A DNA stretch of 12,933 bases from JBAXEO01 sp964541375 (GCA_964541375.1 CAZIPT010000069.1:1-12933); one strand, 5' to 3'; numbered from the stretch's first letter, positions 1 to 7,486 are shown. The notes: generated by a model from the sequence alone, not told the origin. A program made the numbers and translations.

Positions 1-139
1 CGCGCAGCGGCAAGATCATGCGCCGCGTGCTCAAGGCCGTCACGCTCGACCTCGACCCCGGGGACATCACGACGATCGAGGAAGAGGGCTCGGTCGCGGA
101 CGCCCGGCACGCCTGGCACGTGATGAAGGGTGAGCTCGG

Positions 140-143
<4 letters not shown>
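1..143 (+). CDS. C-terminal end of an acetyl/acyl-CoA synthetase (AMP-forming), 5' truncated by the window
   Basis: Only the last 46 codons are present, read from base 3 to a TGA at 141-143. The peptide opens with RSGKIMRRVLKA, the C-terminal A10 motif of acetyl-CoA synthetases and related AMP-forming acyl-CoA ligases. The lysine of the SGK motif is the residue that catalyses adenylation and is acetylated by Pat-type enzymes in the well-studied members. The tail after the motif (TTIEEEGSV, then a charged end) matches the usual short extension of Acs proteins. These enzymes convert acetate or another short acid, ATP and CoA to the acyl-CoA in the cytoplasm. The stop overlaps the GTG start of the next gene, so the two are probably co-transcribed. 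Substrate cannot be judged because the body of the protein lies outside the window. Confidence 0.85.
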
Positions 144-1108
<965 letters not shown>

Positions 1109-1184
1109 CTGCGCGAACGAGCGGGGACGCTTACGGGTCGGCGCCGTATTCCGCAACCGGCACCCGACTCAGGCACGCTTGCAC

Positions 1185-1190
1185 TATCAT
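1185..1190 (+). promoter_or_regulatory. Candidate -10 box TATCAT upstream of the DinB-family gene
   Basis: TATCAT lies in the 118-bp space between the cysteine-synthase-like gene and the DinB-family gene. Transcription would start near 1197, leaving a leader of about 30 nt that contains the GAGAGGA ribosome-binding site. No good -35 box is visible at 16-18 bp spacing. The rest of this gap shows no other gene or structure that I can support. Confidence 0.35.
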
Positions 1191-1226
1191 CAGTTCAGTC
1201 TCTGCCGCCCGCCGAGAGGAGCGCCC

Positions 1227-1739
1227 GTGACCGACGATCGCTCGCCCGTCACTCAGCTCATCACCGATCCCGACTCCACCGCCGATCTGCTGCGCAGGTA
1301 CCTCGACGGCGGAGCGGTGTTGCGCGGAGCGCTCGCCGGGCTCGATGCCGAGGCGATTCGGGTTCGCCCCATCGCCGGCAAGATGTCGTCGCTTGAGGTC
1401 CTGTGCCACGTGGTCGACGCCGACCAGTTCATGTGTGACCGCATGAAACGCACCGTGGGAACCGACCGCCCTCTGTTGATGGGGGTCGAAGCCGTCGACT
1501 ACCTCACTCGTCTTCACTATCACGACCGGGACGTGGAGCTCGAGATTCGCCTGCTCGAGATCCAGCGCGAGCAGATGGCCGCCGACCTTCAGCGACTACC
1601 GGAGCAGGCCTGGGAGCGCCAGGCGATCCACTCGGAGGTCGGGCTCATCACGCTGCGACAGCTGATGAATCACGCAGTCTGCCACCTTGAGGCGCACGTC
1701 GAGACCATCGCCGAGAAGCGCACCGCCATGGGGCTGTAG
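1227..1739 (+). CDS. DinB-family (four-helix-bundle, putative metal-dependent) protein
   Basis: The 170-residue protein has the DinB/YfiT-like pattern: histidine H61 in EVLCHVVDAD, then H149, H153 and H157 in the helix NHAVCHLEAH. These are placed like the three-histidine metal site of the DinB superfamily. Members include bacillithiol, mycothiol and other thiol transferases, and many have no known function. The substrate here is unknown. An in-frame ATG exists at 1179, but GTG at 1227 is preferred because GAGAGGA at 1214-1220 sits 6 nt upstream and the N-terminal extension looks non-coding (Cys/Pro/Arg-rich). The stop is 3 nt before the racemase start, so the two genes form a tight pair, probably one operon. 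Confidence 0.85.
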   Translation: MTDDRSPVTQLITDPDSTADLLRRYLDGGAVLRGALAGLDAEAIRVRPIAGKMSSLEVLCHVVDADQFMCDRMKRTVGTDRPLLMGVEAVDYLTRLHYHDRDVELEIRLLEIQREQMAADLQRLPEQAWERQAIHSEVGLITLRQLMNHAVCHLEAHVETIAEKRTAMGL

Positions 1740-1742
1740 CCG

Positions 1743-2435
1743 ATGAAGCGAATCGGCATGCTGGGCGGTATGAGCTGGGAGTCCTCGGTGGAGTACGAGC
1801 GGATCATGAACACCGCCGTGCGCGAGCGGCTTGGGTCGACCCACTCGGCTGATCTGATCGTTCGCAGCTACGACTTCGCCGAGATCGAGGCGCTCCAGGG
1901 TAGTGGCGGTTGGGGAGCGCTCGGCAAGCGGCTATCGGCTGACGCTCTCGCCCTGCAAGCCGCGGGTGCCGAGCTGTTGGTCATCGCGACCAACACCATG
2001 CACGTGGTCGCACCGCAGGTGCAGGATGCGATCGACATCCCGCTCGTCCATATCGCCGACGCGACCGCGGCGGCCATACGCGCGGCCCGCCTGGACACGG
2101 TGGGGCTTCTCGGCACGCGATACACCATGGAGTTGCCGTTCTACCGCGAGCGTCTCGCCGACATAGGCATAACGGTGCTGGTTCCTGATGAGCCCGATCG
2201 CTCGCTTGTGCACGACGTCATCTACCGCGAACTCGTTCGAGGAATCGTGACACCCGAGTCACACGCGGAGTTCCTCCGCGTCATCGCCGGGCTGCGGAAG
2301 CGCGGTGCGCAGGGCGTCATCGCAGGCTGCACCGAGATCGAGCTGCTGGTCAGCGAAGGCGATTTCGACGGCCCGCTGTTTCCGACCGCAAAGCTACACG
2401 CGCTTGCCGCGGTGGACGCCGCGCTGGCCGACTGA
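1743..2435 (+). CDS. Aspartate/glutamate racemase superfamily, YgeA-type amino-acid racemase
   Basis: This 230-residue protein aligns from end to end, by eye, with E. coli YgeA. It has the N-terminal MKRIGMLGGMSWES, then TNTMH at 83-87, HIADAT at 103-108, LLGTRYTME at 122-130 and GCTEI at 195-199. In this family two residues on opposite faces of the substrate exchange the alpha proton, without cofactor. Most members use two cysteines, while YgeA uses Thr83 and a C-terminal Cys. The window protein has T83 and C196, so it belongs to that atypical class and should interconvert L- and D-amino acids (broad or acidic substrates) in the cytoplasm. It follows the DinB-family gene by 3 nt. It ends just before a strong hairpin at 2459-2493. 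The call is firm for family and open for substrate. Confidence 0.92.
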   Translation: MKRIGMLGGMSWESSVEYERIMNTAVRERLGSTHSADLIVRSYDFAEIEALQGSGGWGALGKRLSADALALQAAGAELLVIATNTMHVVAPQVQDAIDIPLVHIADATAAAIRAARLDTVGLLGTRYTMELPFYRERLADIGITVLVPDEPDRSLVHDVIYRELVRGIVTPESHAEFLRVIAGLRKRGAQGVIAGCTEIELLVSEGDFDGPLFPTAKLHALAAVDAALAD

Positions 2436-2458
2436 CCGCAACGGGTCTGTGGGCGGGG

Positions 2459-2493
2459 GCGACCTGGCCGCACTCGTCGTGCGCCCAGGTCGC
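2459..2493. terminator. Strong hairpin between convergent genes, likely bidirectional terminator
   Basis: The arms GCGACCTGG (2459-2467) and CCAGGTCGC (2485-2493) are perfectly complementary over 9 bp. A single C-C mismatch is followed by five more pairs, CGCAC (2469-2473) with GTGCG (2479-2483), closing a 5-nt loop. It sits exactly between the racemase stop (2435) and the stop of the minus-strand MoaD-like gene (2493-2495), and so can serve both. Neither flank has a U-tract, so it is either a U-less terminator of the kind proposed in high-GC actinobacteria or a 3'-end stabiliser. Confidence 0.65.
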
Positions 2494-2846
2494 TAGAAGT
2501 TGTCGTCCTTGCCGGCACTGTAGAGCCCCAGGTAGAGGCGGTGCGGTCCCGGGATGTCGTTAGGGACGAATCCGATGTCGTCCCCCGGCATCACGCGCAC
2601 TCCAAGCCCCCGTACGATGTGGTTGACGAACACGCCCTCGACGCGTTCGGTCGGAAGACCGTAGAGCTCGGCCAGCTCTCGCGCGACGATTCCGTCCGCG
2701 GGCACCTCGTCGACGAACTCGTGGGGTAGCCCCCGCTCCGTCCGACAAGGACGCAGACTGCCGAAGATTCGCACGTTGATGGCTCCGGAATCGGCCGGGC
2801 CGTTGGATTGCTGGCTGTTCAACGATTCCCCTTCGGGCCGAGGCAC
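2493..2846 (-). CDS. MoaD/ThiS-like beta-grasp (ubiquitin-like) protein without C-terminal Gly-Gly
   Basis: The product is 117 residues from GTG at 2846, or 109 from TTG at 2822. The core reads INVRIFGSLR (beta 1), a helix around ARELAELYGLP, then GVFVNH, RGLGVRVMPGDDIGFVP. This is the strand-helix-strand order of MoaD/ThiS and of the ubiquitin-like domain fused to Mut7-C nucleases. Sulfur carriers of this fold end in Gly-Gly for thiocarboxylation. Here the protein instead continues with LYLGLYSAGKDDNF, so carrier function is doubtful. GAAGGGG at 2828-2834 lies 5 nt before the TTG, while the GTG has no good ribosome-binding site, so the TTG start at 2822 is quite possible. The gene follows the DUF2520 gene by 13 nt (from the GTG), apparently in the same operon. 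The role is unknown. Confidence 0.7.
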   Translation of the reverse strand: MPRPEGESLNSQQSNGPADSGAINVRIFGSLRPCRTERGLPHEFVDEVPADGIVARELAELYGLPTERVEGVFVNHIVRGLGVRVMPGDDIGFVPNDIPGPHRLYLGLYSAGKDDNF

Positions 2847-2859
2847 TGGCTCACCATGT

Positions 2860-3774
2860 TCATGCCCCGTCGCCCAGAACGTCCCTCAGAGCATCGATCG
2901 TCTCGGCGCTCAGGGTGCCTCGGCGAACCGCGATCGCGAGCGTGCGGCGCCCTAGTGCCCGATAGAGCTGCAGCTCATCGCCGGACAATGCGCTCAGCGC
3001 TTCAATGTGCGAGCGCACTGTGGCGACGTCGCCGCGGACGATCGGGCCCGTCAGCGCGGCTGTCGTCCCCAGCGTGCGGATATTCTCGGCGGTGCCCGAT
3101 ACCAGCGGCTGCAGCGCGCGCACCGCCGAGTCCTGGTCGAATCCGGCCTGCACGAGCAGCTGCGCAGCCAGATCCTCGATCGCCACCAAGTAGTTGGAGG
3201 CGACCACGGCGGCCGCGTGGTAGATCGCCTTGTCGCCATCGCCGACCGTGACAGAACGTCCTCCCAAGACCCCCACCAGCGCTTCAAGCACCTCGCCGGC
3301 CCCCGGTCCCGAAGTGACGCCGAAGGTCGAGCCGCGAATCAGGCGCGACGCGTCCTCGAACGTGGCAAACGACTGGAGCGGGTGGATGCACCCGACGTTC
3401 GCGCCGGCCCGCGCGGCGGGCTCAAGCACGGCGAGCGGAAGAGCACCGCTCATGTGGACCACGGTCTGGCCCGGGCGAAAAGCGCCCTTCTCGGCAGCAT
3501 CTGCGACGACGCTGGCGATGGCATCGTCGTTGACGGTCACGAGGACGATGCCGCCCATCGCGGCGGCCACGGCGTTGTCGGTCCCGGCCGGCGAGCCGGT
3601 GCGCAGAGCGGCGACCTCAGCCGAGGCCACAGCACGAGTTGTTACCGCCGGCACGAGAATTCCGGCGTCGCTCAGGAATCGAGCCACCGTCGCGCCCACT
3701 CTCCCCGCCCCCAGAACGACCACCGCTTTGTCACTGAGAACGGGCGACGATGTATGTGATACAGGCTGGTTCAT
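2860..3774 (-). CDS. Rossmann-fold and DUF2520 domain protein (COG5495-like)
   Basis: This 304-residue protein begins with a dinucleotide-binding fold, VVVLGAGRVGATVARFL, with the GxGxxG glycines at 22, 24 and 27. A second strand ends in VTTRAVASAE. The motif IHPLQSF near residue 140 and the helical C-terminal half (IYHAAAVVASNYLVAIEDLA and onward) are typical of the DUF2520 family. That family is related to ketopantoate reductase and 6-phosphogluconate dehydrogenase folds and often neighbours pantothenate genes, though not here. It is presumably an NAD(P)-dependent oxidoreductase of unknown substrate. The reading frame stays open upstream to 4008, but that part is antisense to the carbonic anhydrase and lacks family similarity. 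ATG at 3774 places the Rossmann motif at the expected distance. A -10 box 6 nt upstream makes the mRNA leaderless. Confidence 0.88.
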   Translation of the reverse strand: MNQPVSHTSSPVLSDKAVVVLGAGRVGATVARFLSDAGILVPAVTTRAVASAEVAALRTGSPAGTDNAVAAAMGGIVLVTVNDDAIASVVADAAEKGAFRPGQTVVHMSGALPLAVLEPAARAGANVGCIHPLQSFATFEDASRLIRGSTFGVTSGPGAGEVLEALVGVLGGRSVTVGDGDKAIYHAAAVVASNYLVAIEDLAAQLLVQAGFDQDSAVRALQPLVSGTAENIRTLGTTAALTGPIVRGDVATVRSHIEALSALSGDELQLYRALGRRTLAIAVRRGTLSAETIDALRDVLGDGA

Positions 3775-3780
3775 GGTCCC

Positions 3781-3786
3781 ATCGTA
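3781..3786 (-). promoter_or_regulatory. -10 box TACGAT of a leaderless promoter for the DUF2520 gene
   Basis: Read on the minus strand, TACGAT is followed by GGGACC and then the ATG at 3774. With 6 nt between the box and the start codon, transcription should begin at the A of the ATG. There is no ribosome-binding site. No -35 box matching TTGACA is seen 17 bp upstream. The 67-bp space to the divergent carbonic anhydrase gene holds both promoters. Confidence 0.55.
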
Positions 3787-3841
3787 GACCCAACGAGCCG
3801 TCCCGCGCGCTATGCGATGCCTTCTGCGACAATCAGGAGTG

Positions 3842-4387
3842 ATGAACCACCCTGCCGACATCGCACTCAGCCTGCTTCGAGCCGGCAACAAGCGCTTCGC
3901 CGAGGGCCGACAGCGGCCGCACCTCACCCCGGCGCAGCGCCACCAGTTCGTGGGCGGACAAGAGCCGTGGGCGGTCGTCTTGGGCTGCTCGGACTCGCGA
4001 GTACCCATCGAGACACTCTTCGACGTAGGTCCTGGTGAGCTGTTCGTGGTACGCAGCGCCGGCCACGTGATCTCTGACGCCGGCTACGCAAGCGTCCGCT
4101 ACGCTGTCGAGCAGCTCGGCGCGAGGCTGGTGGTCGTGCTTGGACACGAAGACTGCGGAGCCGTCGCGGCCTCTCGAGACGGCAATGCACCCGCGTATCT
4201 GGCGCCCGTCACCGACCACATCCATACCGATGCGCCCACGCTCGTGGAGGCGGTCGATCAGCACGTGATCGAATCCACAGCCGAGATGCGCAGTTGGTTC
4301 GACGCGGCCGGGTTCGCCGAGACGGACGTCGCAGTGCTCGGCGCCTCCTACCAACTGGCGAGCGGCGAGGTGCACTGGCTGGACTGA
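3842..4387 (+). CDS. Beta-class carbonic anhydrase
   Basis: The 181-residue protein carries the full beta-carbonic-anhydrase signature. The zinc ligands are C49, H102 and C105 in GCSDSR and GHEDCG, with the Asp/Arg dyad D51 and R53. LFVVRSAGHVI and the strand-helix-strand block leading to the H-x-x-C motif match the family. It interconverts CO2 and bicarbonate in the cytoplasm. ATG at 3842 gives the usual N-terminus (PADIALSLLRAGNKRF). An upstream ATG at 3812 has no ribosome-binding site. AGGAG at 3835-3839 is only 2 nt from the chosen ATG, and GTG at 3839 is also in frame. GACAAT at 3828-3833 could be a -10 box giving a near-leaderless message. The protein is a little shorter than many bacterial members but not truncated in the active site. 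Confidence 0.93.
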   Translation: MNHPADIALSLLRAGNKRFAEGRQRPHLTPAQRHQFVGGQEPWAVVLGCSDSRVPIETLFDVGPGELFVVRSAGHVISDAGYASVRYAVEQLGARLVVVLGHEDCGAVAASRDGNAPAYLAPVTDHIHTDAPTLVEAVDQHVIESTAEMRSWFDAAGFAETDVAVLGASYQLASGEVHWLD

Positions 4388-4422
4388 GGCGTTGATTCCC
4401 CGTGCCACTTCTCGGGAAGGTC

Positions 4423-4450
4423 TAGAGCAAAGGCGTTCTCGCCCGCTCTA
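4423..4450 (+). promoter_or_regulatory. Nested stem-loop just upstream of the ribosome-binding site of the F420-reductase-like gene
   Basis: TAGAGC (4423-4428) pairs with GCTCTA (4445-4450), and inside it GGCG (4432-4435) pairs with CGCC (4440-4443) around a TTCT loop. That makes ten base pairs with an AAA/C internal loop. The structure ends 3 nt before GAGGAGA (4454-4460), the ribosome-binding site of the gene at 4466. It could end transcription from the carbonic anhydrase gene or act in the leader of the next gene. No U-tract follows. A weaker TTCCC/GGGAA pair lies at 4396-4400 and 4414-4418. Confidence 0.5.
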
Positions 4451-4465
4451 CGTGAGGAGATCGAG

Positions 4466-5071
4466 ATGAGAATCGGGATCATCGGCTCGGGCAACGTGGG
4501 GAGCTCGCTCGCGAGCGGCCTCGTTCGCCACGGTCACGACGTGATGCTGGGAACGCGCGATGCCCAGAAGCCCGCGGTGCTCGACTTCGTCGAAGCAAGC
4601 GATGGCCGCGGACGTGCCGGGACCTACACCGAGGCCGCACGCTACGGTGACGTCGTCATCACCGCCTTCCCTGGCTCGTTGGTCGAGGAGACTGTCTCGG
4701 CGATCGGCCCTCAGAACCTGGCCGGAAAGCTCGTGATCGACGCCGTCAACCCGATCGCCCGTGTCGACGGCGTCGTCACTGCCGCGTACGGCGACGACGA
4801 TTCGGCGGCTGAGGTGCTGCAGCGCGCAGTCCCGACGGCCCGCGTGGTCAAGGCCTACAACACCATATGGGCAAGCAGGATGGTCGATCCAAACCCGGCC
4901 GAGGGATCCACAACCATGCGCATCGCCGGTAACGACCCCGATGCAAAGGCCGAGGTGGCGGCGCTACTCGAGTCCACCGGCTGGAAGGTCCGCGATCTGG
5001 GTGACCTGACCCACGCCCGCAAGCTCGAAGCCGAAGTGGTCGACTGGGCGGCGCGCCAGTCCGCCGAATAG
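4466..5071 (+). CDS. NADPH-dependent F420 reductase-like NAD(P)-binding protein
   Basis: This 201-residue protein starts with MRIGIIGSGNVGSSLASGL, a Rossmann motif with glycines at 7, 9 and 12. LGTRD follows at the end of the second strand, where F420H2:NADP oxidoreductases bind the NADP phosphate. Later parts (VVITAFPG, LVIDAVNP, VVKAYNTI) match the PF03807 family, which transfers hydride between coenzyme F420 and NADP(H) or acts on other substrates. Small actinobacterial members like this one are widespread, and most have no tested activity. The start is clear: GAGGAGA lies 5 nt before the ATG. The stop is 2 nt from the stop of the convergent metalloprotease-like gene, with no terminator between. 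F420 use is inference, since no F420 biosynthesis gene is in the window. Confidence 0.82.
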   Translation: MRIGIIGSGNVGSSLASGLVRHGHDVMLGTRDAQKPAVLDFVEASDGRGRAGTYTEAARYGDVVITAFPGSLVEETVSAIGPQNLAGKLVIDAVNPIARVDGVVTAAYGDDDSAAEVLQRAVPTARVVKAYNTIWASRMVDPNPAEGSTTMRIAGNDPDAKAEVAALLESTGWKVRDLGDLTHARKLEAEVVDWAARQSAE

Positions 5072-5073
5072 GA

Positions 5074-5751
5074 CTACGAGCCGGCGCTCGCCATCAGGAA
5101 CTGCTCGGTCTTGGGCGGGACTTCCTGACCGCCGAGCAGCCGAGAATAGCTCTCCGCCATGAACTCACTGAAGGTGCTCATGAAGTACGGCTGCCCGTAG
5201 GCCGTCCCGCTCATGGAGCGGTATTCCTCCACGGGGCCTTGGAGTTCGGCGGGCAGGAGTGAGGTGTCGATGCTCTGAGCGTTTTGAAGCGACGCGACCC
5301 AAGCCCTTTCGTCGGCCTTCTTGGCCTTCATCCAGTCGTCCAGATAGGCGTGTCCGTACTCGTGTCGAAGCGCGCGCCCGAAGAAGGCGCGGAGCATCGG
5401 ATTGGGCATAGCCGCGCTCAGTCTCGCCAGGCCTCCGGTGATCTCGATCCGACCGTCCTTCGGGTCGTAGTACCCCTGTCTCTCGCTCTTTCCGCCGGAA
5501 CCGAGCGGAGGCGGAAGATAGCTCGCCAGAACCGGAAGGACCCGGTCGTCGCTCAATGGCTGGATCAGCACTTCGTGCTCTTTCGGGTACTCCACGAGCG
5601 CTACCCGTTGCGAAACCGTCGCTTCCTCGTGCAGCTGGCTTTGCGAAATCGTGCTCACGTCCAGGCGCGAAGTCCAGAGCCAGGTCACTCCCGCGATCAG
5701 GACCACCACGGGTATCAATCGCACGACGAACCGGAGCCCACTGCGTCTCAT
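5074..5751 (-). CDS. Putative membrane-anchored HExxH zinc metalloprotease
   Basis: The 225-residue protein has one N-terminal transmembrane segment (about residues 6-26, from FVVRLIPVVV to WLW) behind a basic MRRSGLR. The topology would place the remainder outside the membrane. Residues 130-134 are HEYGH, an HExxH zinc motif, within LRHEYGHAYLDDW. About 65 residues later comes FSEFMAESY, whose E196 or E200 could be the third ligand, as in gluzincin-type enzymes. The gene lies alone on its strand between convergent and divergent neighbours. An in-frame ATG at 5790 was rejected, because GGAGGAG at 5758-5764 lies 6 nt before the ATG at 5751 and the tail upstream would bury the membrane segment. 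I do not recognise a named family, and the substrate is unknown. Confidence 0.65.
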   Translation of the reverse strand: MRRSGLRFVVRLIPVVVLIAGVTWLWTSRLDVSTISQSQLHEEATVSQRVALVEYPKEHEVLIQPLSDDRVLPVLASYLPPPLGSGGKSERQGYYDPKDGRIEITGGLARLSAAMPNPMLRAFFGRALRHEYGHAYLDDWMKAKKADERAWVASLQNAQSIDTSLLPAELQGPVEEYRSMSGTAYGQPYFMSTFSEFMAESYSRLLGGQEVPPKTEQFLMASAGS

Positions 5752-5871
5752 CACGGACTCCTCCCCCCAGAGTCGACCGGGATTCCCCATACTCTTGTCC
5801 TACCCTCATTGGGGGAGCCGCACGCAAACCCGAGGTCAGAGGCGGTAGAGTGTCATCGGGAGGCGATAACC

Positions 5872-6933
5872 ATGTCTGCGACCTCAGCGCGAACCACTCT
5901 GGAAGTGCCCGCCGAGACGATCGACTGGCTCCTGGAGCCGGAGAATCCGGCGGTGGCGGTGCTCACACGCCGGCTTCTTCTCGGCGAAGCGGATGATTCC
6001 GACACGGCGATGCTCTGGGCACGGAGGAACGACTACCCGCCGGTCGATACGATCCTCCGCGCACAGTCGCCCGACGGATCGTGGATGGTGCCGTCACAGG
6101 ACTACAAGAAGTACCAGGGCTCGCTGTGGCAGATCCACCTACTCGGCGAGCTGTGGGCCAACGGCGACGATCCGCGCGTCAAGACCGCCGCTGACTACGC
6201 GTTCTCCCGCCAGCTGCCGGACGGCTCGTGGAGCGCCACCAACATGCGCCCCGACGGGTCGATAGCGTGTCTGACCTCCAACGTCGGGCGCGCGCTCGCT
6301 CGCATGGGCTGGGCCGAGGACGAGCGCGTGGTCGCTGCGCTGGCCGGGCTCGTCGCGCTCCACCGCGAGCTCGGAATCATCGACTGCCGAGAAGGACGCG
6401 ACTACCAGCTCAACGGCTACTGCCACATGCTCACGGTCAAGGAGCTTCTCTTCCTCGGCGAGGTGCCCGAGAAGCTGTGGCCCGATGGTTCGAAAGAACT
6501 CCGCGACACGTGCGTCGCCCATCTCCGCGACAAGCAGATCTTCCTCTCGCTTCCCGAAGAGACGCGCGAATTCAACGACACGATCTGGTCGATGCCCGTG
6601 GCTCAGCGCGCAGGATTCCGGGACCGGTTCCTGGCCGAGAATCCGGTACTGCACTACAAGCAGAAGGCCGGTTGGCTGCGGTTCGGCTACCCGCTCTCCT
6701 ACAACTCCGACACGCTCGAGGCACTCTGGGCGCTCGCACGCATCGGGGAAACGCCGAGGCCGGAGTACCAGCCCGCCATCGAGCTGGTACGAGCGGCTGC
6801 CGACAGCGACATGCGCTGGACTCTCAGGAACAGCTTCAACGGGAAGATGCTCGCCGATGTCGAGACCAAGGGGCAACCGAGCAAGTGGGTGACGCTGAGG
6901 GCGCTCGAGGTCATGCAATGGGCGAAGGGCTGA
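5872..6933 (+). CDS. Prenyltransferase/squalene-oxidase repeat (alpha/alpha toroid) protein of unknown function
   Basis: This 353-residue soluble protein contains QW-type repeats: AQSPDGSW (64-71) and RQLPDGSW (113-120). Further aromatic, helical repeats follow, such as GSLWQIHLLGELW and SYNSDTLEALWALARIG. The pattern is that of the terpenoid cyclase/prenyltransferase toroid fold. No DxDD acid motif of class II terpene cyclases is present, and no terpene genes are nearby, so cyclase activity is doubtful. Proteins of this type in actinobacteria are, as I recall, sometimes mislabelled as nitrogen fixation protein NifH, to which nothing here is related. The reading frame is open from 5284, but that part is antisense to the metalloprotease gene. 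ATG at 5872 with GGGAGG at 5858-5863 is the start. TAGAGT at 5846 is a possible -10 box. Confidence 0.75.
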   Translation: MSATSARTTLEVPAETIDWLLEPENPAVAVLTRRLLLGEADDSDTAMLWARRNDYPPVDTILRAQSPDGSWMVPSQDYKKYQGSLWQIHLLGELWANGDDPRVKTAADYAFSRQLPDGSWSATNMRPDGSIACLTSNVGRALARMGWAEDERVVAALAGLVALHRELGIIDCREGRDYQLNGYCHMLTVKELLFLGEVPEKLWPDGSKELRDTCVAHLRDKQIFLSLPEETREFNDTIWSMPVAQRAGFRDRFLAENPVLHYKQKAGWLRFGYPLSYNSDTLEALWALARIGETPRPEYQPAIELVRAAADSDMRWTLRNSFNGKMLADVETKGQPSKWVTLRALEVMQWAKG

Positions 6934-6994
6934 CCCGTAGCCGCTTCTCCGCATTCCAGGCGAATCCGACGTGCAGTTGGCACTCTCGGCGCTG

Positions 6995-7000
6995 TATCCT
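6995..7000 (+). promoter_or_regulatory. Candidate -10 box TATCCT upstream of the bacteriohemerythrin gene
   Basis: TATCCT lies in the 100-bp gap after the toroid gene. TTGGCA at 6977-6982 resembles a -35 box, but its 12-bp spacing is too short for standard use. The predicted start near 7007 would leave a leader of about 27 nt with GGGAGG (7021-7026) 7 nt before the ATG. Confidence 0.35.
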
Positions 7001-7033
7001 TTTGCACGGCCGCAACGTGTGGGAGGCAGCGAC

Positions 7034-7486
7034 ATGGACCGCATCGAATGGGACCACACACTGGAAACCGGTGACGCGGTCGTCGACCTGCAGCACCGCG
7101 CCATTCACGACATCTTCAATCGGTTGCACGACTCCCGGGACGACCCCTCGCAGATTCTCGGCGTCCTCGAGTTCCTCACGCAGCACGTCATCGTTCACTT
7201 TGCGACCGAAGAAGACCTCATGCCGCGCGAGGAGTTTCCTGCGCACCTGACCGAGGTTCACATCGCCGAGCATCGTCAGCTCACAGATGGCGTTAGGATG
7301 CGCGTGCTCGAGTATCGTGAGGGCCGCCTGGATAGCACACAGCCGCTCCTCGAGCTACTCCACACCTGGCTGCTCTCGCACGTCCATGACTGCGACCGCA
7401 TTCTGATCGAGCACATCCAAGCGCGCGGTGTGGCCGCCGAGATGCCCGATGCGTGGAGCGCGATCGGCGATTCGCCGCCGGCGTAG
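7034..7486 (+). CDS. Bacteriohemerythrin (di-iron oxygen-binding protein)
   Basis: This 150-residue single-domain protein has all seven di-iron ligands in the expected order: H21 (DLQH), H55 and E59 (HFATEE), H76 and H80 (HIAEH), H116 and D121 (SHVHDCD). IEWDHTLETGDAVVD at the N-terminus is the family opening. The four-helix bundle binds O2 reversibly and may store, deliver or sense oxygen, or bind iron or NO. There is no fused sensor or signalling domain, so it is the free cytoplasmic type. GTG at 6971 is also in frame, but ATG at 7034 has a good GGGAGG at 7 nt and starts exactly where family members do. The C-terminal 20 residues (DAWSAIGDSPPA) are unstructured in appearance. Confidence 0.93.
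   Translation: MDRIEWDHTLETGDAVVDLQHRAIHDIFNRLHDSRDDPSQILGVLEFLTQHVIVHFATEEDLMPREEFPAHLTEVHIAEHRQLTDGVRMRVLEYREGRLDSTQPLLELLHTWLLSHVHDCDRILIEHIQARGVAAEMPDAWSAIGDSPPA

Noticed and set aside
2493..2846. CysO-like sulfur carrier working with the cysteine-synthase-family enzyme, as in the mycobacterial CysO-CysM system
   Set aside because: The protein lacks the C-terminal Gly-Gly, is on the opposite strand in a different operon, does not resemble CysO in sequence, and no Mec-type peptidase gene is present.
3007..3759. 250-codon open frame on the plus strand opposite the DUF2520 gene
   Set aside because: It is a shadow frame typical of high-GC DNA. The peptide is Arg/His/Gly-rich with no recognisable domain.
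3775..4008. Upstream extension of the DUF2520 reading frame
   Set aside because: It is antisense to the carbonic anhydrase and would put about 78 unrelated residues ahead of the Rossmann motif.
5284..5871. Long upstream extension of the toroid-protein reading frame
   Set aside because: It is antisense to the metalloprotease-like gene, has Arg/His/Pro-rich composition and no ribosome-binding site, while ATG 5872 has a good one.
5872..6933. Nitrogenase reductase (NifH)
   Set aside because: Related proteins sometimes carry that label, but there is no P-loop and no iron-sulfur cysteine pattern. The repeats are of the toroid type.
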